Part shown: positions 1 to 5,477 of the stretch, piece by piece
How positions within the stretch are numbered: the stretch's first letter is position 1
How the letters are laid out: every line of letters begins with the position of its first letter
DNA from: an uncultured Duganella sp.
GTDB lineage: Bacteria; Pseudomonadota; Gammaproteobacteria; Burkholderiales; Burkholderiaceae
Direction of reading: 5' to 3'
Length of the DNA: 13,386 nt
NCBI GenBank assembly: GCA_946482635.1
Contig: CAMLSG010000150.1
Span: 1 to 13,386 of the forward strand
Made by a program: the position numbers and the translations under genes
The notes under the pieces: generated by a model
The model's input: only the letters and a program-made list of their open reading frames with translations
Databases searched by the model: none
What the model was told of the DNA's origin: nothing

Positions 1-5
1 TATCC

Positions 6-425
6 ATGTTGAACTACCCCGTCACTTTGACCCGCGACAGTAACGGCTCCTTTCTGGTTGGGTTTCCTGATTTTCCGAAAGCAAATTCAGTGGGAGATAC
101 TGTCGAGGAAGCATTGCATGAAGCAGTCGACGCCTTGATTACTGCGTTGGAAATTTACTTCGATGTGCGCCGCCCGGTACCGCTGCCTTCTGCTCCGGCC
201 AAGGGCCAACATACGGTCGCACTTCCCGCGCTGGAAACTGCCAAGGTACTCCTATGGAATGAAATGCAGCGACAGCAGTTGCGCAAAGCAGACTTGGCGC
301 GAATGCTGAATGTGCACCAGCCACAAGTGGATCGTCTGTTTGACTTGCGCCATTCATCCAAGCTGGACTTCGTTGAGCAGACTGCCAGAGCACTCGGACG
401 ACGTTTGACTATTGGCTTGCAGTGA
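6..425 (+). CDS. hicB: HicB-family antitoxin with C-terminal HTH
   Basis: This 139-residue protein fits the antitoxin half of a HicAB type II toxin-antitoxin module, which neutralises the small mRNA-cleaving HicA toxin and represses its own operon. Residues 1-55 form the degraded-RNase-H-like HicB fold, with the characteristic YPVTLTRDSNGSFLVGFPDFP opening split by a turn and then EEALHEAVDALITALEIYF. Residues 80-137 hold a helix-turn-helix (LRKADLARMLNVHQPQVDRL) for operator binding. The length and the MLNYPV opening match full-length HicB proteins, so the ATG is probably the true start; only five bases precede it, so no ribosome site can be judged. In most hicAB loci hicA lies just upstream, which here is outside the window; no hicA is visible downstream. 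The family call is strong; that it works with a partner toxin is inferred. Confidence 0.88.
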   Translation: MLNYPVTLTRDSNGSFLVGFPDFPKANSVGDTVEEALHEAVDALITALEIYFDVRRPVPLPSAPAKGQHTVALPALETAKVLLWNEMQRQQLRKADLARMLNVHQPQVDRLFDLRHSSKLDFVEQTARALGRRLTIGLQ

Positions 426-889
426 ATGGCGCTTCAGCGGCCAAATCTGCGCCGGCAAACTGGACGTCTCTTCCTAACGCGACCTGACGGCAATTGAAGT
501 CCCGATCAACCTGATCGTCTCCAAGCCGTACTAGCCATAAGCCAGGTCAACCTGGTTGCCAAATCTGCCAGACTATTGGATGGACTGGTTATAATTTGTG
601 GCCGCTTTCTTGCGGGATGCCGTTCACGGCCGCCCAATCTGCCAATGCGCGCAACCATATGGGTGAAGGTTTGCGCTTGAGCGACTACATGGCGGCGCTG
701 GAGGCGGAAATGCAGGGGGCGCGCCGGCAGTGAAGCTCTGTCCAGGATGACGATGGGCGCCCGGCACTCCACGAATGCACGAAGCCATCGCGCGCACATT
801 GGCGGAAAACATAATCGGGTCGCTTGAAGACTTACCCCACGCTCTTGCGGAGGGGGCGAGCCCGTAAGATAGGAGTTAGTTGGGCAGCT
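426..889. other. Gap with decayed-looking coding fragments
   Basis: No intact gene is convincing in these 464 bases. Three short plus-strand stretches in differing frames look like coding debris. Positions 439-534 read GQICAGKLDVSS, a TAA stop at 475, then DLTAIEVPINLIVSKPY and a TAG. Positions 617-733 read a 38-residue frame that includes GEGLRLSDYMAALEAEMQ. Positions 775-864 read a 29-residue frame that includes EAIARTLAENIIGSLEDL. None has a convincing ribosome site and I recognise no family. A TATAAT hexamer at 590-595 has no matched -35 box. A long antisense open frame covers part of the gap but looks non-coding. Remnants of one or more deleted genes next to a toxin-antitoxin locus are plausible but unproven. 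Confidence 0.35.
542..555. repeat. Perfect 6-bp inverted repeat
   Basis: CCAGGT and ACCTGG are separated by two bases, giving a perfect 14-base dyad. It lies 35 bases upstream of the TATAAT at 590-595 in the gene-poor gap. It has no T-tract, so it is not a terminator. It could be a protein-binding site or chance; nothing ties it to a regulator. Confidence 0.25.
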
Positions 890-1189
890 ATGACAGATCT
901 GGAAACCAAGCAGACGGCCGAACTTCTCGGCAAGATTGAACTGACCCTTGCTCAAATGCTGGACAGCCAGCGTGAGCGCACGAAGTCTGAAAGCGATTGG
1001 TTCGCCAACGACATTCGACTGCGGGAGGAGCAAATAAAAGGCCAGCGAGCCCTGATGGATTACAACAGAGCCGCGCAGCGATCGCAAAACCGCGCCATAT
1101 TCTTTATGGGCATGCTGGCTGCAGTGATGCTGGTCATTGGAATTGGCATGATTACCGAGCCGTGGTGGAAGCCATTGCTTTTGGCGTGA
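890..1189 (+). CDS. Small single-span membrane protein, unknown function
   Basis: The 99-residue product starts at the ATG at 890, with an AGGAG 14 bases upstream (871-875), which is longer spacing than ideal. An in-frame TTG at 824 would add 22 residues but has no ribosome site and yields an arginine-rich, unlikely leader. Residues 1-68 are charged and helix-prone (KIELTLAQMLDSQRERTKSE), suggesting a short coiled coil. Residues about 71-92 form one hydrophobic span (IFFMGMLAAVMLVIGIGMI), followed by a short tail, EPWWKPLLLA. No signal peptide is seen, so an N-in, tail-anchored inner-membrane topology is likely. It ends 19 bases before the next gene and probably shares its transcript. I do not recognise the family; it may be a membrane partner of the downstream protein. 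Confidence 0.7.
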   Translation: MTDLETKQTAELLGKIELTLAQMLDSQRERTKSESDWFANDIRLREEQIKGQRALMDYNRAAQRSQNRAIFFMGMLAAVMLVIGIGMITEPWWKPLLLA

Positions 1190-1208
1190 ACGGAAAGATT
1201 GATACACA

Positions 1209-2849
1209 ATGATTAAACGCTGGCTACAGAACATCTTGGGCGGAACGCAAACGCCGAAGGCGAGTCCCGGTGAATTTCCCATTCCTTGGGAAATGGGCCG
1301 CAAGTCGATCTATCGCTTCCTGGCTGAGTTCGAAACACCACCATCGCAAGCGCTACCGGAAGCGGCGCATACGCTTCCTGACGAAGAAGCTGTCAACAAA
1401 CGAAGCGGTAGCCAACTTCGCTGGGCGCCAGGGGCGATGGATGGCGCGCTCGGACACCATGCAGGCGGTAACAGCGACGCCGATGGTACTGAGCTGCATA
1501 TCGCGCTTCTCACGGCAGCGAAGGAGCCGAGCGCCGGCAATATCAAGACGCTTTACAACATGCTGGTAGAGGACAGCGCTCTGGGGTCAATTGACCCTCT
1601 CCTGCGAAGCATTCGCAGCACGCCTAACGTTCCCATTGGCCAGCTTCGAGCATTAGCACGCTGGCTTGCCATGGAAAGCCCGGATCGCGGCGCCGTAAAG
1701 ATTGGTATTGCCTTACTGGGCCTGCTTCTTCCCGCCGAGGATACCGACACCTTGGTGACGCTTGGATTACACGAGGAATTCACGCTCTACTCCGTTGTGG
1801 CGCTTGGCTGCACCTTGGACGACAGCGAAGTCCACGCGGCTTGGTGGAGCCTCGCAAAACGGGTACATGGCTGGGGCAGAATCCATATCGTGGAGAGACT
1901 CGTCGAGACGCAAGACGAAGAAATTCGTCACTGGCTTCTGCGGGAGGGCTACAAGAACTCTGTCATGTACGAGTACTTAGCCTATAGCTGCGCCGTAGGC
2001 GGCAATTTACTGGGTGCGCTTCAGTCAGGGAAGATTGATGAGGCCTTGCTTGTCGGCGCCGGCGAGATCATCGAAGCATTGATCAATGGTGGCCCAGCCG
2101 AGGATATCTATTTTTACGCTGACGGTGCCAAGGTCGTGCCTTTGTACCTGCAGGTGGCTGAGAAGGCCAACATCCGGGACCTGAAAGCGCTTATCGCCGT
2201 GGCCCGGATCCAGAGCTTTGTTACCGATGGCGACGCAGACTGGGAACGCTTGGCGGAATTGGGTTGGACAGAGGAAGTGCGAGCGCAACTGGTTGCCGCC
2301 TGCGAGCGCTTTATCGCTCTTGAATATTGGCCGCGCGTAGTCGAAGACAGCTGGTCTTCACGCGACGACCAGAATTTTTGGATCGCTGCACGGGCTGGCG
2401 AAATACTCGGCCTGGAAGTGTGGGCGAAGCGCTTCGAACGCCAGAGGCTAAAGCTTTCGGAGCAATGGTACTTCCTCATGCGAACAGATGACCCTGCTCG
2501 CATTCAGTCGGTTATCGACCTGCTGATGGATCAATTCGACCTGGCAGCCATTGCAACCGGCCCTGCCGAAGAAATGGGTCTTGGTCCAGGAAACGAAAAT
2601 CATTCGGCGCTTGGTGCCGTGCTTCAGGATTTGGGGCGCTTTCCAGGGATGGGGTTCCCATTGATACAAGCGGGATTGCGTAGCCCGGTCATTCGAAATC
2701 GCAACCTGGCAGCACGAGCCCTGAAAAGCTGGGGCGTATCAAACTGGCCAAGCGGAACACGCGAGATGCTGCAACAGGCCTTGGACGCTGAACCAAATTC
2801 TGACACGAGGGCTCTACTGGCAGAGACCAGTGAGGTCGGTGATCAGTGA
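1209..2849 (+). CDS. Large helical-repeat-like conserved protein, unknown function
   Basis: This 546-residue protein begins at ATG 1209 behind a modest GGAAAG. It lacks a signal peptide and membrane spans, so it is likely cytosolic. After a variable N-terminus (1-95), the body is almost entirely amphipathic helix in HEAT/TPR-like arrangement. The best-conserved-looking stretch is at about 155-260, with blocks such as ARWLAMESPDRGAVKIGIAL, LHEEFTLYSVVAL, WGRIHIVERLVET and REGYKNSVMYEYLAY. From memory this resembles a bacterial family often labelled 'limonene hydroxylase' in databases. I see no heme, flavin, metal or nucleotide site supporting that enzymatic name and treat it as a doubtful label. 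The closely spaced membrane protein upstream suggests a joint role. The coding call is firm; the function is not. Confidence 0.75.
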   Translation: MIKRWLQNILGGTQTPKASPGEFPIPWEMGRKSIYRFLAEFETPPSQALPEAAHTLPDEEAVNKRSGSQLRWAPGAMDGALGHHAGGNSDADGTELHIALLTAAKEPSAGNIKTLYNMLVEDSALGSIDPLLRSIRSTPNVPIGQLRALARWLAMESPDRGAVKIGIALLGLLLPAEDTDTLVTLGLHEEFTLYSVVALGCTLDDSEVHAAWWSLAKRVHGWGRIHIVERLVETQDEEIRHWLLREGYKNSVMYEYLAYSCAVGGNLLGALQSGKIDEALLVGAGEIIEALINGGPAEDIYFYADGAKVVPLYLQVAEKANIRDLKALIAVARIQSFVTDGDADWERLAELGWTEEVRAQLVAACERFIALEYWPRVVEDSWSSRDDQNFWIAARAGEILGLEVWAKRFERQRLKLSEQWYFLMRTDDPARIQSVIDLLMDQFDLAAIATGPAEEMGLGPGNENHSALGAVLQDLGRFPGMGFPLIQAGLRSPVIRNRNLAARALKSWGVSNWPSGTREMLQQALDAEPNSDTRALLAETSEVGDQ

Positions 2850-2892
2850 TGTACGCTGATGTGTGTTGCGTTTTTCACTCGCCAGTTGCCAG

Positions 2893-2922
2893 TTGATTAA
2901 GAACCACCTGCCTTTGTGATAG
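2893..2922 (+). promoter_or_regulatory. Possible promoter for the TonB-like gene
   Basis: TTGATT (2893-2898) and TGATAG (2917-2922) are separated by 18 bases. Transcription would start almost at the ATG at 2932, so this would give a nearly leaderless mRNA, consistent with the lack of any Shine-Dalgarno site there. The match to the -10 consensus is weak, so the call is tentative. Confidence 0.22.
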
Positions 2923-2931
2923 TCTGTGCTG

Positions 2932-4593
2932 ATGTCCTCAGCAATCACACTCGGCCGACTCAACAGCTTTCAGCGCGAACCGTGGCGGCTGAGCACTGCG
3001 CTCGTAATCTCAGCATTCGTTCATGCGCTGCTATTGAGCATTACCCTGGGTGGCCAGACTTTCGGGCTACCCGCCCTCAAGTTCCCGTGGCAGGAACGCC
3101 GCCTGGGGGCCAACGATTTGCAGGTCTTGCTGCTGCCGGCGCAGCAGCCAGCAGCGCCCATAGCGGCGCCGCTTCAACTACCGGCGGAACCTGCCCGGCC
3201 AACAGCCCCCGTGCCGACAACGCCAGCAACCGAAAAAACTGCTCTTGCAAGCCCGGTGGCATTGATGCCCGTGTCACCGCCGGCCGTGCCGCCAACACCG
3301 ACAGTTGCCCCAACTCCGGCTCCAGCGCCTGCGCCAGAGCCCACCGTGGCATCGAAGCGCCCCGACGTTCCCTTGCCAACCGCGCCCGCCGCACCGCCAA
3401 TCGTTACGCCCAAAACAAGCGAAGTCCCGCAAAAACAGCCCGAGCAGGAAACCCGGGAACGCTCGCATGAACAGGCCAAGCTCGAGCAGGAACGGCAAGC
3501 TGCAGAAAAACTGCGTCAGTCCGAACTGACCGCCGAAGCCGAGCGCGAAGCAACGCGCCAGGAGCAGCTCCGCCAGGAAACCGCGCGTGTCGAACAGGCG
3601 GCCCGTATTGAAGCCGCCCGCCTGGAGACCGAACGCCAGGAACTCGCTCGACAAGAGCTTGCACGCGCCGAAACCGAGCGCGCCGAGGCCGCCCGAAAGG
3701 AAGCCTTGCGCCAGGAACAAATTAAACAAGCGCAGCTTGAAGCAGCCCGGCAAGAGCAGCTTCGCCTGGATGCCGCGCGCGCAGAACAGGCGGCGAAAGC
3801 GGAGGCTGCACGCAAAGACGCCGAACGCCAGGAACTCGCGCGTCAAGAAGACATCCGCCGGGAACGCGCAAAACAAGATGAACTGGCCCGCCAGGAGCAA
3901 CAACGCGCCGAAACTGCGCGCCTGGAAGCGGCACGCAAAGAGGCCGCGCGGCAAGAACAGGCCAAGCAAGCGCAACTTGAAGCAGCACGCCAGGCGCAAC
4001 AACTGGAAGCCGCCCGCCAGGACGCTATCAGGCAAGAGGCGGCGCGGCAGGAAGCGGCCAAACAAGAGGCTGCACGGCAGGAACAGGCAAAGCGCGAATT
4101 GGCGCAACGTGAGAAGGCCAAGCAAGAGGAGGAACGTGAGGAGCGCTTGCGTGCAATTGGCCGGCAGCTCAACGAAGAGGCGGCCCAACGCGACGCAGCG
4201 GCGAAGAATCCTTCGCACTCGCTGCTTCCCACGGTGAGTGGCCTTCGCCGCGGCTGGCTTTTTGGCCGTGCCGATCCAAACGTCGACCTGGTTCAATACG
4301 CGGAAGCGATGAGCAAGAAGTTTGAGCTGAACATGGCGTTCGACATGCTGCGCGAGGTGGTTAAGCAGCGCCATGTTTCGCCGATGGTGACCGTCGCCAT
4401 CCGGGCCGACGGCTCCGTGGAAAAAGTGACTTTCGTTGTCTCCAGCGGAGTAACCGTCATCGACGACGCAATTCGCAAGGTCATCTCCAGCTTCGCGCCT
4501 TATGGCGCTTTTCCACCCGCCCTTGCGCGTCAATACGACGTTATCGAAATCCGCCGGACATGGGTGTTCGACACTGCCATTCGCTTGCAATAG
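2932..4593 (+). CDS. TonB/TolA-like energy-transducing protein
   Basis: The 553-residue product probably spans the envelope and passes proton-motive energy to an outer-membrane partner. Residues 19-39 are one membrane span with S27-x3-H31 (SAFVH), the serine/histidine spacing that TonB uses to couple to ExbB-ExbD. Residues 60-160 are rich in proline and alanine, like a periplasmic linker. Residues about 164-420 are a charged Ala/Glu/Gln/Arg helix with repeats such as EAARQEQAK, reminiscent of TolA domain II. Residues about 447-553 match a TonB-type C-terminal fold (VTVAIRADGSVEKVTFVVSS, then a helix and the final strand EIRRTWVF). No exbB, exbD, tolQ, tolR or receptor gene lies nearby, so it is an orphan. 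The ATG at 2932 is preferred over the GTG at 2926; neither has a clear ribosome site. TonB family fits better than true TolA because of its C-terminus. Confidence 0.82.
   Translation: MSSAITLGRLNSFQREPWRLSTALVISAFVHALLLSITLGGQTFGLPALKFPWQERRLGANDLQVLLLPAQQPAAPIAAPLQLPAEPARPTAPVPTTPATEKTALASPVALMPVSPPAVPPTPTVAPTPAPAPAPEPTVASKRPDVPLPTAPAAPPIVTPKTSEVPQKQPEQETRERSHEQAKLEQERQAAEKLRQSELTAEAEREATRQEQLRQETARVEQAARIEAARLETERQELARQELARAETERAEAARKEALRQEQIKQAQLEAARQEQLRLDAARAEQAAKAEAARKDAERQELARQEDIRRERAKQDELARQEQQRAETARLEAARKEAARQEQAKQAQLEAARQAQQLEAARQDAIRQEAARQEAAKQEAARQEQAKRELAQREKAKQEEEREERLRAIGRQLNEEAAQRDAAAKNPSHSLLPTVSGLRRGWLFGRADPNVDLVQYAEAMSKKFELNMAFDMLREVVKQRHVSPMVTVAIRADGSVEKVTFVVSSGVTVIDDAIRKVISSFAPYGAFPPALARQYDVIEIRRTWVFDTAIRLQ
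3631..4125 (+). repeat. Degenerate coding repeats in the TonB-like helix
   Basis: The helical part of the TonB-like gene consists of degenerate in-frame repeats. ERQELARQE recurs 192 bases (64 codons) apart, at 3631 and 3823. KQAQLEAARQ recurs 240 bases (80 codons) apart, at about 3724 and 3964, with nearly identical DNA. Shorter units of the form A-R-x-E-A-A-R-x-E fill the rest. The different offsets suggest several rounds of duplication rather than one tandem event. Such DNA can vary in length between strains through slippage or unequal recombination. Confidence 0.7.
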
Positions 4594-4598
4594 GCCGG

Positions 4599-4627
4599 TT
4601 GCCCAACATAAGGCCGCATGCTAGTCT
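4599..4627 (+). promoter_or_regulatory. Possible promoter of the TetR-type regulator
   Basis: TTGCCC (4599-4604) and TAGTCT (4622-4627) are 17 bases apart, the ideal sigma-70 spacing, in the 65-base gap between the TonB-like gene and the regulator. Each box matches only in part, so this is a suggestion from spacing and position. Confidence 0.25.
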
Positions 4628-4658
4628 CGGTCGCGTAGAGCGAACTTGAGAACACCGA

Positions 4659-5336
4659 ATGAATAAGTCCAACAGCGTAGAACTTCGAAAACTGCGTGAA
4701 TCCGAGCAGCGCCGCAAAGACATCATCAAGGCCGTACGTGCTTTGATCAAGGCTGGCGGCGCGCGCGAGATCACGCTCCGCAAGGTGGCGGAGAAGGCCG
4801 GTTTTTCGACGACCGTGGTCTACAACCTGTTCCAGAACAAAGCTACGCTGATCACCCAGGCGATGGACAGCGATTTGCTCGACCTGGTCAAGGCCATGCG
4901 CAATGCAGTGGACGCGAAGCTGCCTTTACTCGAAAACATTCGCCGCGTGGGCCGGGCTTACGTGACCTTCGGCATGCGCCATCCCGACCAGTACGCGCTG
5001 GTCTTCATGGAACGCCGGCCGCACGCGCCGGTGGAAAGCTCTCGCGTTGAACACGGCAACCAGGCGCAAGATCCGTATGCGTTTGCCTGCCAGCTCTTTG
5101 TCGACCTGGCCAACGCGGGGCAGATTCCGCTGGACCAAGCGGAGGCGATCGCCCAGATTTTCTGGGAAGGCCTGCACGGCATGGTGTCGTTGCGCCTTGT
5201 ATTCGGTGAGAACGAACCCTGGTTCGAGCATGACGAGTTCAATCGGCACCTGGATGCGTTGATTGATGTTCTTCTGGCCGGCATCCTGCATCGTTTCCGG
5301 CCATTAACCTTCCGCTCGCCTTCAAATACTGCCTGA
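4659..5336 (+). CDS. TetR/AcrR-family transcriptional regulator
   Basis: This 225-residue protein has the TetR layout. The N-terminal three-helix DNA-binding domain covers about residues 17-66, with the helix-turn-helix at 38-58 (ITLRKVAEKAGFSTTVVYNLF), then the NKATLI capping helix. A ligand-binding helical domain occupies about 70-215; segments such as YVTFGMRHPDQYALVF and IFWEGLHGMVSLRLVFGENE resemble the WHG-type or related C-terminal domains found in many proteobacterial TetR proteins. The ATG has only a weak GAG-containing site eight bases upstream. The gene sits in the same direction as, and 141 bases before, the GH74 gene, so local control of that locus is a fair guess; no clear TetR operator was found. 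The inducer is unknown. The C-terminal tail after LLAGILHRF is probably disordered. Confidence 0.88.
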   Translation: MNKSNSVELRKLRESEQRRKDIIKAVRALIKAGGAREITLRKVAEKAGFSTTVVYNLFQNKATLITQAMDSDLLDLVKAMRNAVDAKLPLLENIRRVGRAYVTFGMRHPDQYALVFMERRPHAPVESSRVEHGNQAQDPYAFACQLFVDLANAGQIPLDQAEAIAQIFWEGLHGMVSLRLVFGENEPWFEHDEFNRHLDALIDVLLAGILHRFRPLTFRSPSNTA

Positions 5337-5455
5337 ATCTCTTCAACTTCCTGCACATTCCAAGTTTTGTAACCGCGATTGCGAGAAATGCGCGCTACTC
5401 CCACGTAGCCTGTGTAGCCGGGCCGGCAGGTCCGCCATTCCAACAATCACGGTTC

Positions 5456-5461
5456 TACAAT
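5456..5461 (+). promoter_or_regulatory. Isolated -10-like box before the GH74 gene
   Basis: TACAAT matches five of six bases of the -10 consensus and lies just upstream of the GH74 ribosome site. No good -35 box sits 16-18 bases upstream, and the implied start point would fall within the Shine-Dalgarno sequence. It could need an activator or be fortuitous. The rest of the 5337-5477 gap shows a GCCGG-G-CCGGC dyad at 5417-5427 and no clear operator. Confidence 0.18.
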
Positions 5462-5477
5462 TTTCTTGGAGTTAAGG

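Noticed and set aside
590..595. Perfect TATAAT hexamer
   Set aside because: No -35 box at suitable spacing and no gene start close downstream; the extended -10 TG is off by one base.
506..1303. 265-residue antisense open frame
   Set aside because: It lies opposite the membrane-protein gene and the start of the large helical gene, has no recognisable domain and has unlikely composition.
1209..2849. Naming the large helical protein limonene hydroxylase
   Set aside because: Relatives seem to carry that label in databases, but no cofactor or catalytic motif supports a monooxygenase.
2851..2876. Possible terminator after the large helical gene
   Set aside because: Only a four-base ACGC/GCGT stem with an 11-base loop precedes the T-run, too weak to call.
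3631..4125. Possible CRISPR-like or minisatellite array
   Set aside because: The repeats are degenerate, in frame and coding, with no constant repeat-spacer pattern.
3587..4237. 216-residue plus-strand frame inside the TonB-like gene
   Set aside because: It is a frame-shifted reading of the same repeats, extremely rich in Arg, Lys, Asn and Pro.
3274..4590. 438-residue antisense open frame opposite the TonB-like gene
   Set aside because: It is rich in Leu, Phe, Arg and Cys as the mirror of the Ala/Glu/Gln/Arg repeats, and the sense strand has clear TonB domains.
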